A stretch of 64,000 bases of DNA from Brachypodium distachyon (taxonomy: Eukaryota > Streptophyta > Magnoliopsida > Poales > Poaceae): the NCBI RefSeq assembly GCF_000005505.3, contig NC_016133.3, forward strand, positions 8,556,001 through 8,620,000, in the 5' to 3' direction. This document shows, piece after piece, positions 1 to 11,716 of the stretch. The notes beneath the pieces were generated by a model, which had not been told where the DNA came from, searched no databases, and saw only the letters and a list, made by a program, of their open reading frames with translations. Both the position numbers and the translations under genes were made by a program. Within the stretch, counting starts at the first letter, position 1; each line of letters begins with the position of its first letter.

Positions 1-460
1 ACCAATCCATAGAATTTGGGGAGGATGAATTTCTTTGAACCAAAGAGTCTCTGTAAAAAAATTTCCTATGGGTAAGAACCCTACCAAAACCCTATAAAAT
101 TCCTTAATCCAAAGAGGGCCGCAGTGCCTGTAGGCCATTTTTTCTATCTTTTCGAGATTGAGTTTCCAACGTGTTATTTTTGGTATTAGTGTTTGAAGAT
201 GTCATTTCCATCGATTGCCGTGAGCATAAAGTTAGATTTGCGAAAATGAAACAAAAAATGTGGCCATGTGGGTACAAACCCGTACAACTCGTTGTGGGTC
301 CAAGTGATTTATTTCCGAAATTCCGGCCCGGAGACCGAGGTATGCGCGAAATTGTCGACTCCTTTGTGGGCCGCCTCCTCTACCGCTCTCTTTTCCTAGA
401 AACCCAAATTTGCACGCCCTCCCCAGCAGCGAGTACTTGCGCGACCTCGCGGACCCGGAG
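1..460 (+). promoter_or_regulatory. 5' flank and leader of the F-box gene
   Basis: This stretch lies upstream of the first exon of the F-box gene. A TATA-like run (CCTATAAAAT) sits at 91-100, but it is about 360 bases from the start codon, so it is a weak core-promoter candidate. GC content rises sharply from about 360 onward, as is usual at grass gene starts. Short open frames here are not supported by any recognisable protein. Confidence 0.35.
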
Positions 461-3400
461 ATGGCGGCGGCGGCGGCGGCCGATGAGGCGTGGTGCCGGG
501 AGACTGTTCCCCGTGTGATGGAGCTGGTGAGCCCGCGTCTTCCTCAGCGCGACGCCTGCGCCCTGCTGGCCGTCAGCCCCTGGTGCCACCGCGCCCTCGT
601 CGCCAATCCCAAGCTCTGGGAGGTGCGTATCGCGTTGCCTCGTGTGCACCCTACCCCCCGCTACCTCCTGCCGCGCTTGCTCTCATGGCATGCGTTGTAA
701 CTAGTGATTCAGCGCTGCATACACTGTATTGTTGCAATCGTCCTACCCCTCCCCTTCCACATCCCCCCACCCGCACAGTGCCATTTTGGGCGGAAAATAG
801 CGCTCCCAGGAGTTTATTTGATTGATGCTTGGCGCATGAATTTTCATTTGCCTCGATGTTTGGTTCTGATTCTTGGACCTGTTAGTTTCTGATGAAGCAA
901 GAGCCGTTGAAGGAACTGATGCCGTTACATATTGGTTCAGTTTTTGCCCTGCAAAATTGTTACGACTGAGCACTAGGTTACTCTCTACCAACTTCATGAG
1001 AATCAATCGCAACGCTCATGCAAAATTGACGTGAGCACTTGTCTTGAGCGGGTGGCATACCCTAACTGAAGAGTGAGGGCAAGAAGTAGAGTTGATTATA
1101 GATGGCGCATAGAGCAGCCTATGTCAGAGGTAAATCAGCCTACTATGATCATTCCTTCGGAAATAGGTACACAAAAGGAACTAGTTTGTGAAGTTGTGCA
1201 GTAATGTCATGAAACTAAAATGTGCAGACGTGCTGATTACTGAACTGTGCCTTGAAGAAGACACATGGCAGATATTTTTCATAGAATATGTTTTGGCTTC
1301 TAGAGTTGAAATTTATTTTGTGTACTTTATAAGAACCATGTTCTATCATTTATACTGCCCAATAGTTGCCAGCGGCACACTGTTTGTTCTATCCTCAAGG
1401 CACACACTAAGCCAGGTGAAGAATTCGCTGGAAACCACTGCCAGAAAGTCGCATAATGACATGCATTTGGGAACAAAATTTAAGTGCTATTTACCTGAGA
1501 ACAGAGGGAGTGATTGCCATTTGCCAGTGATATTATTGCTTTAGTGTACTAGTACTGTGGTTACCTTAACTACATCATCCTACTTTATGTCAATTATCTC
1601 AGTTCCTATTTTCTTAATAATCTTGAAATTTTTTAGTCTACTATAATTTTTTTTCTCTCTTAACAAATTAATAATAGGTACTTGATCTGCATGAGCTGAA
1701 GAAAGCTGGTGACCGACTTATTTCAGCACTTTCACTGGTAATCATAATCCTATTCTTAAAGTGTTTTGAATAATAATTTCTCTGATTTTTATGGTCATCC
1801 AACATATCTTTATTGGGTTAGCGTCAACTACCTTTCGTAGTATATATAGTAGTTTACTATATTATGATTGCAAATTTAACGCTTGTATGAGTAGCTTCGG
1901 TGACATGTGCTGTTATATTCTTATTTAGGCAAGGTATTGTCATCTCAAAGTAGTTAACCTTGAATTTGCTCAAGATATTGATGACCGGCATTTCCTTCAT
2001 CTAAAAGAAATGGTAAGATTTGCACTGCTTTTGTGTATTTTAGGTATTTCTTAGCTCTGACATGAAGCTGCAACTGGTTTGACATGTGATGATTTACAGG
2101 GTGGTATTGTACTAGAAGAGTTGGAATTCATGAACCTAAATGCCTGTCAAAAAATCTCTGACAAAGGAATTGAAGCTGTTACCAGTCTTTGTCCAAATCT
2201 TCGGGCCCTTTCTATCTACTGGATTGTTGGGTATATCACTTGCTGGATGTTTTCTGTACAATAGATAACTTGCAGTTCCAATCGTTATACCTTTTCCTGT
2301 GTCAGGCTGAAAGACGCAAGCATTGGACACATTGTGAAGAACTGCAAGCAGATAATGGACCTGAATCTGAGTGGCTGTAAGGTAGTGCTACTGTACCACA
2401 CTTTTTTCTAGTTTACATTGTTTCCAAAAAAATTAAGACAATAATGCTGTCCACGGTTATGTGATGATTCTACATTTTCACAATTAAATCTGAGTGAGTG
2501 TATATATTACATCTGTTTCTGATAACACAGGTTCTTGTATTTGCATTTGCAGAATATCTCAGATAAAGGCATGCATCTAGTTGCTGATAATTATCAAGGA
2601 CTACGTAAGTTGGACATAACCAGGTACAGTTAGATGCCAGGAACTCCCTTTTCACTTCATTTTTAACATTCATCAAATTTGATGGGCTTAGGCAGGAAAC
2701 ACAATTTGGACATCTGAATATCCTGCGATATATTTGTAGGTGCATTAAATTGACTGATGATGGATTTCAAGAAGTGCTTCAGCAATGCTCTGCTCTTGAA
2801 AGTTTGAACCTTTACGCCCTTTCGAGGTAATGTTCGAAAGTATCCATGACAGTAAATTCTCTCTAGCAGTGAATTAGAGCATCTAACAACCTACTTCACA
2901 TCATGCAGTTTAACCGACAAGGTTTATACAAAGATAGGATATTTAGCTAACCTTATGTTTCTAGACTTATGTGGGGCCCAGGTAACTGTTTTTTATCTAC
3001 TTTGATGTTTGCACTGTCAAACCATTTTGCTTACTAATTCAGGGTTTCCAGAATCTAACTGACGACGGCCTTGCCTGTATATCAAGATGCGGAGGTTTGA
3101 AATACCTCAACTTGACTTGGTAAAGCAAGAGCAAACTTTCTTTTTCTGTCAATTAAATGAAACTGTGTTGACCAATGACCAGTCTCTGCAATCACTTTCT
3201 CACAGGTGTGTACGTGTTACTGATGTTGGTGTAGTAGCTATCGCAGAGGGCTGCCGGTCCCTTGAACTACTAAGGTAATGTACTAATGTGGTAATTTGTC
3301 CTAAAGATAGTGCATTCGTTGTGGCCTATGCATATTGTATTACATTTATGCAGTTTATTTGGAATACTTGGAGTAACTGATGCCTGCCTGGAGGCTTTGT

Positions 3401-4923
3401 CAAAATCTTGCTCAGATGGTCTCACGACCCTTGATGTAAATGGCTGTACTGGTATTAAGGTGAGGACTTGAGTATTTGACTTTAATTTAGTATACTTCCC
3501 TCAATTCCGTCAGTCAGCCCTCTCCTTTTCTAAGTTTCTTTTACTTGAAGCTCCCTCTTACCATAATGCCATTAATTAAATTCACACCAACATCATAGTT
3601 TGTCATAATTCTCCAAGTGGCATATGGTAGAAACCAAGAACCCTAAAACAACCTAAAATTTGGTAAAAGTTGAAGAACTAGAAATTTAATATCGTCCGGC
3701 CTTTTGTCTATATTTCATTTCTAATTAGCCCATGCCTTCAACTTCATGATTAGGTTATCAACGTAAACTTGATGGTTAATACCATATATCTATTTAATCC
3801 CCTCCGTCATATGTTATGAGGAAGTTTCTTGAACACTTGTCTTATGAGAAAGAGTAAATTACAAAAACACCACATTGGTGGCTAGTGTTTCAGTTCAGTA
3901 CCAATCTACGATTTTTCTACTAAAAACCACCGGATTTCCTTAACTGTTCGGTTGCTAACGAATAACCCCAAAACTGATGGGACGGGTCCACCGGTCAGGC
4001 CAACGTGGCGTCCAGCGTGGCAACTGACGGAACGGATCTGCCATCTCTCTCCTTCCGTCCTCTGTTCCCGATCCAGAAGCTCCAGCCGGCCATCGTCTTC
4101 CTATCCGATCCCCGCACCGCCGCCGCCTCGCTCTCCTTCCTCCTCTTCCCCCCGCCGAACGCCAACGCCACCATGGCCGCCGTCGAGGAGCAGCGGGTGC
4201 ACCCCTACACGCGCAAGTGGGAGCGACACCTCATGGCTTCCATGCACGATCGTACGCGGCCATGTGTGCTTGCGACGTGCTCCTGTGGTTAAGGAAATCC
4301 GGTGGTCTGCATCAAGAATGAATCATCGATGAATTGTCCAAGGAAAAAGAACAAAAATAATCGAGGAAGAAGATAAGAAAGACGTTGAGGCCGCATAGGT
4401 CAGAGCGGCGGCGGCGGCTCGCGTGGGTCGATGACGATGCAGTGCCAGCGTTGGGGAAGACGAGGCGCGCGAGGGAGCTCCGTCATCCGCTTGCTCTGCC
4501 GCTCCTAGATAGGGAACCGAGACCAGTAACAGAGAGGGGGGAAGAAGAGAGATGCACTTTTTCTTTTATTGGGGAGCCCCACGTTGGCCTGACCAGTGGA
4601 CCCGCCCCATCAGTTTCGGGATTATTCGCTAGTAACCGGAAACTTAGTGCAATCCGGTGGTTTTTAGTAAAAGAAACGTGAACCGGTACCAATCTACAAC
4701 CCTAGCCACTGATGTGCTGGTTTCTTACTGTATGAGAAATAAAAATAAATAAGCTATAGCTATTGTGCAATCTAACCTTTAATATTTAATTACTTAGAGG
4801 TTTATAGTCTGATTTCTTAGTGTATTGCATCATTTCTGCCATTTAATTGTTTGACAGAGGAGGAGCCAGGATGACCTGATTCAGCTGTTCCCGCGCTTGT
4901 GTTGTTTCAAGGTGCACAGCTAG
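461..4923 (+). CDS. F-box/LRR protein, At3g58530-like
   Basis: This is probably the substrate-recognition subunit of an SCF ubiquitin ligase. Twelve exons can be read: 461-622, 1678-1737, 1929-2012, 2100-2230, 2306-2381, 2553-2623, 2740-2826, 2909-2981, 3052-3119, 3206-3274, 3354-3459 and 4858-4923. All introns are GT/AG and the exons sum to 1053 nt (350 aa), close to the roughly 350 aa of the Arabidopsis protein. An F-box-like segment covers about residues 12-55 (RETVPRVMEL ... NPKLWE). AMN1-type leucine-rich repeats follow, with motifs such as LNLSGCK, LDLCGAQ and LDVNGCTGIK, and the protein ends in FPRLCCFKVHS. The ATG at 461 is the first in frame after GC-rich leader and sits just before the F-box. 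Exon 1 is GC-rich and later exons are AT-rich. The last intron (1.4 kb) carries a MULE. Its substrate cannot be told from sequence. Confidence 0.9.
3852..4730. mobile_element. Non-autonomous MULE in the F-box gene's last intron
   Basis: The 879-bp insertion is flanked by the identical 9-mer TATGAGAAA at 3843-3851 and 4731-4739, the duplication length expected of Mutator-like elements. The ends are imperfect inverted repeats of about 150 bp: the left begins GAGTAAATTACAAAAAC, and the right (reversed) begins CAGTAAGAAACCAG. Both then share CTACTAAAAACCACCGGAT and a GGTCAGGCCAACGTGG block. The GC-rich centre (about 4040-4500) contains short open reading such as one starting at 4172, and could be a captured gene piece (Pack-MULE), but I do not recognise its source. 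No transposase is present. Confidence 0.85.
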
Positions 4924-5818
4924 CCTTGGAATTTTCTACAGTTCATATTTCCCCTAGTTGGCACTTAAAGCATCACCGAAAAGTCTCATTTTTGCCACCC
5001 GCTAATTGCTTGTGTATTAATATGAGAGAGTCACATAACTTGTATAATGATTTTGTAATATGCTTGATATGCCTCGTTACATTGTTATGAAGTTTGAAGT
5101 TGAAGATGATATTCTTGTAATTTCTACAGTCACGTCATTGAGTTTTTATATCACATATACGAACGGCTATTTGTGTTGACTGAGTATGTTAATTTTCCTT
5201 CATTGGATGCGGGCTAAGGACAAGCTTGCCGCCCGGCCACCAGCATCTGTTGCTAGCCGGTGCCAATCACCTCGCCACCCAGCCGCTGCAACCGGGGCTG
5301 CCGTAGTCAAACGTCGCCTCACAGGCCACTGTGCGCTGCTCGTCCAGCAGCATCCGTTGCTCGCCGGTGCCAATAACCTCCCCGCCCAGCCGCCGCCCGT
5401 CGCAACGGGCTGCCCTAGTCAGATGCCAGACCTCGCCTCACCGTGCGCAGCTCAGAGACCAGTAACCTAGGTACTCACAGAAGCTTTACATGGGAGCGGT
5501 GGAGAGAAGAAGAACCGGAGAAGATGAAGAACCTTGAACTGGACACAGCGCCTGTCGTGGTGGGGATTTGGCTGTGGAAGAGTAAGGAAGATGGTGCAGC
5601 AGCCACACGGGAGAGTTAACGCTTGTTAGGTTTGTGGGCTAACGACATGGGCTTGACCCTTGATTAGTGGATCTATCGGTTCCCTTGATTGCAGCCTTTC
5701 ATTTGCTTTAATAATTGTGCAAAAAAATATTCCCCGGAAAGCACAGAATCACTTCCGTTTTCCAACGAAAGAAGTTTCCCATGAAATTAAATTCAACAAA
5801 TAGTTCATCAGCAAGTTA
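4924..5818. other. 3' flank of the F-box gene and GC-rich intergenic DNA
   Basis: The first 250 bases or so are AT-rich and fit a 3' untranslated region. From 5220 to 5460 the sequence turns GC-rich and contains a diverged tandem duplication, listed separately. No gene is recognised. Confidence 0.4.
5238..5442. repeat. Diverged tandem duplication, unit about 100 bp
   Basis: Two copies, from about 5238 and 5341, share the order GCATC(T/C)GTTGCT, GCCGGTGCCAAT, CCCAGCCGC, GGGCTGCC(G/C)TAGTCA and CGCCTCAC. They differ by substitutions and small indels. Neither copy reads as a known protein. Confidence 0.6.
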
Positions 5819-6078
5819 GGCCACTCCCAATGCGTCTCTTAGCACGTCATCTTACACATTGTTGACATGACACCATCTTAATGAGGAGACTGTCTCTTAT
5901 ACTAGCGACCGTCTATTCACACAAATCAACACAAAATCATTAAATCTCTCTCTCAAAGTTATTAAATTTCTACTATTTTAGATACTACCTTAAGAGACAA
6001 TGTATTGGGGATATGATTTCTTAACATTTATTGTGGACTATGAGATGGCACCTAAGAGACGATGCATTGGGAGTGCTC
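5819..6078. mobile_element. Tourist-like MITE (PIF/Harbinger type), 260 bp
   Basis: The element is bounded by TTA at 5816-5818 and 6079-6081. Its inverted ends read GGCCACTCCCAATGC and, reversed from the right, GAGCACTCCCAATGC, with TCTCTTAG conserved further in on both arms. The TTA duplication points to PIF/Harbinger transposition. It has no coding capacity. Confidence 0.8.
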
Positions 6079-6577
6079 TTAGAGAACATACCAAAGGACC
6101 ATTTTTTTGACGAAACAACAATTGATAGGTTATTTATTGCTAAGATGTGTTTGATGAAGCCTACGCAAGAAGACTCGGATGGGCGCCCGGAATATCAAGG
6201 ATCGATCAGGATTAACTCGAGTTTTTCTAGTGTTTGTTTTCCTGTTGTCTGAGATATGCATGGATGTAATGTCGTTTGGCCGACCGTTGTGTTTCTTTTG
6301 TTCTGCTCTCTTGCCACTCCCTCCTATCCATATGATCGGAGGGAGTAGCTGTCTGTACTACTGAATTTGAGTCGGTTTCTTTATTGAAAATCTTGAAGAG
6401 GCTTATTGTTTCAAAATTATTTTTTTGCTGAAAGTTGTTTCTTTTTCTTCTTCGGTGCGGTTTTTTATTTTTGTAAAGCGATGCTTACTTGTCGTCTTTC
6501 TGGGTTTCTTAGGCTAGCGTTAACAAATAAAATAGAGAAATGCTACCAGTGGCCGAAGTCGACACAAATAAAAAAAA
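6079..6577. other. Intergenic DNA between Tourist MITE and Helitron
   Basis: The stretch is AT-rich with T-rich runs. I see no gene or clear repeat in it. Confidence 0.4.
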
Positions 6578-7984
6578 TCTACACCTAATAATAAAGGAAG
6601 GAGCGTTTCGCGAGGAAAACCGCTGCTCCGTTAAAAAAGACGGATGGTCCCACGGTAAATGATACGTGGCTCGGCAACAATGGCACACTCGATGCCGGTG
6701 CGCGGGGTGGTGGAAGGGCTGCGCGGGTACCTGGAGGAGGTGAGCCACATCATGCGGCTCAGCCGACGGCTGCAGCTTTGCTCCGCAAGATCCTCCCCCC
6801 AAGCTCTCCACCCACTTTGCCCCGGTCGAAGGCGGCCACTCCAAGGTGACGGCGATGATCTCCGTCGAGATCCTCCCCCAAGCTCGACGTCCCCCGGTGA
6901 CCCGGTCGATCTCCTCGCTCCCCACCGCCTCAGGCCCTCTCCGTAACAGCCGTCTCCCGTCTCCCGTCTCCCGCTGAAGCGGGATCTAATCGCGAAGTGT
7001 TCAGAACCTTGCAACTGACTGTCTTGTTTTGATCGTTCACAGTAGAACACCAACCAGACGATCCCTTGAATAATGAGGGGAATCACAGCAAACATACCAA
7101 CGCCAGGATGGGATTCGAAGGAGCCGACTTGGGAACCAGGGACAGGTGTGATTACTAATTGACTGCAGCCATGGCCGGTCAACTTGATGCATGCTTGTGG
7201 CTGGACAACACGTATGACGTATGCATGCAAGCAACTGAATGAACATCTTGCAGATCCAGCAGGCGCCGTCGGCCTTCGTACCTCCTTGTACTCCAGTGGG
7301 TACCAAACGATGGCTGCCGTGGCCTGGCCGCGAAAGCCATGTATATATATCTGTTGGTTGGCGTATGTGAGACGCACTGGAAAGCCGGTCGTGGTGATCG
7401 ACCGAGGCATAGGTTTTGATGCATCGATCGAGATTAAAGGTGACATATTTTCAAGTAGTGTTCATCCATACACATATTTACAAGAAGGGGGCGCCTAGGG
7501 AGTCCGCGCGCACTCCCTGGCCTTACGGGGTGCTCTTCCACTATTCTCTATTTCCATAAACAGCAATACGCGTCCGCAGGGGGATCCCTCGTCTGTGTAC
7601 AACTTTCTGCATGCTCTCTTTACGAACTAGGACCATCAAAACTACAAATAATTCACAGAGTGCACTACGGCATTCACAACTTGTAGGAACTTTTGGCCCG
7701 ACAAATTTGCGTTTCAGAGCAAAGTTGCATCACGTAGATTTTCCTCTTTCTCTTAGTATTATATCATGTGAAAAAGCTTCAACCATATCTCTCGCCTCAC
7801 ATAGTCATATGTGACTCTGTTTTCTTACACTAGCAAGTAGCAACAGGTGGTTCATGCTCCTTAATTACTGTCTGAGCTCATTTTGTTCTTGAAATGTAGC
7901 TTTGTCCTCGGTCTATTAGTTTTCAAACTTCCGCCTTTGGCCTTCCTCCCTGCACTCACTTCAACACTATCTTTTGAATAAATA

Positions 7985-8097
7985 CTCCCTCCGTTCCATA
8001 ATTCTTGTCGAAATCTTACATGTATCTAGACACCTTTTAGAAATAGATACATCCATTTTTGAACAAATTTGAGACAAGAATTATGAAACGGAGGGAG
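7985..8097. mobile_element. Stowaway MITE inside the Helitron
   Basis: TA duplications at 7983-7984 and 8098-8099 bound a 113-bp hairpin that begins CTCCCTCCGTTCCATAATTC and ends in its near-perfect reverse complement. It is the same subfamily as the copy at 44170-44282. Confidence 0.92.
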
Positions 8098-8639
8098 TAC
8101 ATAACCTGTTGAACACCCCAAATTAAAGAACACAGAGGGTTACGACACAAAGTCAAATGACTTGACCCAATAACATGATAAAGTTACATGTAACTTAGAT
8201 GAACTAATCATATACAGTTAGTACACATATCTATTTTTGTGCATTACTTATCGTCATATTTATGATCATTATCGTTTGAACATCATGCTTTCACACATAA
8301 TTTATTACTTCCAGTATTTCAGGAGACTACATTAGCATAGTAACTAAAATGACATAGGAAAAAGTGATGCCCTAATGATCTGTATGCATGCCAATAATAA
8401 AGGTTGCATGTATCAATTGTTGAGAAGTTACATTTAAGTTCTCTTCTCATAATTTACATGTACCTAGCCACCGAAACTTCACCAAAACTACATGAATTCT
8501 TGCAAAATTTACATCATGCATCTGTACATTGAACATAAAGGTATAGAACATGCTATAGAACTTACATCATGACCATGCATATCGATAATTAAGGTCATAA
8601 ATTCAACATCTCAGAATTTACATCTACCTAGCTAGTCAC

Positions 8640-8830
8640 TAAAACTACATGGAGCTGCTGTAAAACTACATCTTGCATAGGCATACCAGAATTAAGGGGT
8701 ATAATCATCGTGTTAGCATGTAAAACTATAAATTCTTGCTGTAAAACTACATCTTGCATGATGTAAAACTACATCTTGCTGTAAAACTATAAGTTCAACA
8801 TCTCAGAATTAAGGGTATAATCAGTGTGTT
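8640..8830. repeat. Short dispersed direct repeats (AAAACTACATCTTGCAT)
   Basis: The motif GTAAAACTACATCTTGC(AT) occurs several times, together with a repeated AGAATTAAGGGTATAATC segment. This looks like internal duplication within the Helitron body. Confidence 0.6.
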
Positions 8831-9007
8831 AGCATGTACTTTAGTGCTAATCAAGCACGGACAAGTCACAGCAAGCAAGCACAAAATTGCTAGCAGAACA
8901 TCACTCAAGTATCAATATAATCAATCAAGCAATCACTACTCCGTATATAGCAACCCCAATTAGATCACATATCATCAGTACTTACATAAATACATCTAAG
9001 AGATCAT

Positions 9008-9167
9008 GAAAGTAACTCCTCAGATAAAAACTACATCTACTGAACTCATGAAAGTAACTCTTAACATGAAACTACATCCAGCAGAACCATAAAGTAACTC
9101 TTAACTGGGAACTACATCCAGCAAAACCATAAAGTAACTCTTAACATAGAATTTACATCTGAGCAAG
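9008..9167. repeat. Tandem repeat, unit about 40 bp, four copies
   Basis: Units starting near 9008, 9050, 9090 and 9130 each carry AAAGTAACTC followed by A(C/T)TACATC(C/T). Copies two and three are closest to one another. The array lies inside the Helitron and may be an amplified minisatellite. Confidence 0.75.
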
Positions 9168-11716
9168 TTTAGGCAAACACTGACATAGCTTACATCTAGA
9201 TCTTGTTCGGTTATTCTCCTCACCAATGGCGACGGCAAGATCGTCAAGCTACTAGAGCCAGCATCGATTGCTCAAAAACCCACAATCCAGACAAGTGAGA
9301 GAAGCTGGGAAGAAGCAGCGGGCTACCGTCTGGCAGGGAAGGCAGGCGCGGGCGACGGCGATACCAGCGTCGAGGAGGCACATGGGCTCCACCTCCGGCA
9401 GCGACACCACGTCAAGCAAAACAAATCAAAGCGGGAACTATTCAGCAGTACCAAATGGCACATAGAACTTGAGAAAGAAATTATGTCACCTGCCCAGCAC
9501 CAAGCTCTCGTATCTAATCATCCAACTAATTAATCAAGACCACTGAAGGTACCGTAACCAAACTCCACACTTTGCAATTTGCGGCAAAATAATCAGCCGG
9601 CCAACAAGCAACCTCTAAACCAATATGCAGTTATCAATCAGTCGGTTATCAAGCAACATCAACTAGAGATCAATTTTAAATCAGCCAACGAGAAGAAGCA
9701 AGTAGCAATCGGCTTCCAATCAGGTAGTGCTAGCGCTACAGAGACTGCACAGGCGTTTGTTCCTTCCCATTGACAGTAAACGGCAGAAGCAATCAATCGA
9801 TTTCAGGAGCACTGGACTAATTGAAAGGCTGTACTAATCCATCCGTAGGAAGCTACACCGGCAATCCTCTTAGGCATCAACCACACGAGCTTATACCTGA
9901 CAGCAGTGATGAAAGCAAATGACGACGACGACGGTACGAACCAGCGACCAACGTGAGTAGTTGCGGCCTGCGGAAACCCGGGCGGCAGAAGCGGCGCGAG
10001 GAAGTAAGCCGCGATGGCGGCGCTGCAGCAACAACCCTAAGGCGCAGGCGGCTGGTATTTGGGGAAGAGATAAAGTGCCGGGGGCTGGGGGCGGTGGCAA
10101 CTAGGGAGGCCTGGTGTGGGGGCGCGCGGGAGTGGGGCGCGCCGGCGGCGGCTGCGGAGGCCGGGGCTTGGGTCGCGCCGGCTGCGGTGGGGGAGGCCGG
10201 CCGGGGGCTGGGGTGGCGCCGGCGGCGGCAGGGGAGAAAGGAGGCGAGGCGTGCGGGGGTGGGGGTGGGGGAGACGAAGGGGAAGAAAGGGTTGAGTGAG
10301 TTGAGGGACGAGTAGTGTCAAGTGAGCGCTTTGCGTGACTAGAAAGTGCGCACGCACAGAATAGAATCGCCGTTGCAAGAATCAACTTTACCAAGTGTAA
10401 GTTCAATATTATAAAGGTGGGAGTTTTTTTTTGTGAAGTATATACTTCTACACCACAGTTCATTGGAAATTGCCCAATTGATTCAAAATTTTTTTACGGA
10501 AGCCCAATTGATTCAAATCTCCTGACGAGCTTTATGTTTTGTTTTTCCAATATAAATTAGGAGGATAAATCTTTACATGATTGCTTCTCGGTCTTATCTC
10601 CAATAGTGCGTGTCAAACATTGTATCTCCATTAGCCCCTATCCGGTCTGGTCTTTGGTTACGCATGAGACACAATGTTTTGACAGGTTCTTGGGAAGAGG
10701 TAATATCCTAATCTTGTGGTTTGGTTGACCGTATTGATGGTATCTAGAACATATGTCACCATATAAGATAGGAATTATCGAGATTTCTAGCGTTCTGGTG
10801 TACGCTGAGAGTCATAACTATCGATGACACCTACACTGTCGTGGGTAGGGAGCCCAAATCGATTTTTACAAGGATTCATTTTAAAGAGACGGTGTGCCGC
10901 GCGTGTACACTTAGTATATGCATCGATTGTCAAATTTTGACATTCAATCGAAATGAATTTTAACTTAACAAAAGTCATTATGACTGAATATCAAATTATG
11001 TTGTTATCTTTTTATAAAGGTGAATTTTTACGTGCATTATGTTGACACATGTGAAAGCAAAAAATAAATTAAGAATCCGTGGCAACGCACCGGCATTGTA
11101 CTGGTATCCTAAAAAGGTGATCAATAGATTAGAGAAAAGTCTATTTTGAACCTTAACCTTGTAGAGGTCGTTTGATTTGAACCCTAACCTCCTAATCCCT
11201 GATTTTCAGCCCCTAATCTATGTAATCCGGGTCGTTTAACCCCTTAATCCCGGATTAAGCCGTTTGATCGACCGGGTTTGATCACGCGGCGCCGGGATTG
11301 CTGATTTAGGACGGGACTTTAGATGGGCTTTAGTAAAATGGCGGCCCTTTTCGTACCTTCAGCCCGTGTAAAGATACCTAACTCCTCGTTTCCATCTCCG
11401 TTCTCTCTCCCGTGACTGTTGCTCTTCCTCCCAAAACACGCGAGGCGGCAATGGCGACCGGCAGATGATCACGGTGGATTCGAGACGATCGACGCTCAAG
11501 CGAACGAAAAGTAAGTGCCCTACATGCTTCTGGTTGAGTCGTGTTCGATTACAACCATCTTGAGATTTTTGGATTTTATACCAATAAAATTGGGGTTTGG
11601 GAGGCACAGATTAGGGCTTATTTTGCTGTTGATTACTAGATATTTAAGTGCATCAGATGGGTATTAGAGACGGTTCTGAACTGATATTCGTTTGCATTGT
11701 AGGCGACTTTGTCTGA

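Larger units (their letters stand above)
6578..11104 (+). mobile_element. Putative Helitron, 4.5 kb, with gene scraps
   Basis: The left end reads TCTACACCTAATAATAAAGG, the usual style of grass Helitron 5' ends, and sits after an A (6577). The right end has the CCGTGGCAACGCACCGGCA block typical of grass Helitron tails, then closes with CTGG (CTRR type) before a T (11105), so insertion was between A and T with no duplication. No Rep/helicase gene is visible, so the element is non-autonomous. Inside are short open stretches without a stable frame (6659-7446) that look like captured pieces of unidentified genes, a Stowaway MITE, a 40-bp tandem repeat (9008-9167) and a GC-rich block near 10080-10300. 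The tail hairpin is imperfect. Boundaries rest on terminal motifs alone. Confidence 0.6.

Noticed and set aside
4385..4692. Protein-coding frames of about 70-98 aa within the F-box intron
   Set aside because: They run into the MULE inverted end and have no recognisable domain.
8640..9170. CRISPR-like array
   Set aside because: The repeats are imperfect with no regular unique spacers, and this is plant nuclear DNA; it is a minisatellite within a Helitron.
10037..10463. Proline-rich minus-strand frames near the Helitron right part
   Set aside because: They are produced by GGGGCGGC-type low-complexity DNA; several frames are equally open.
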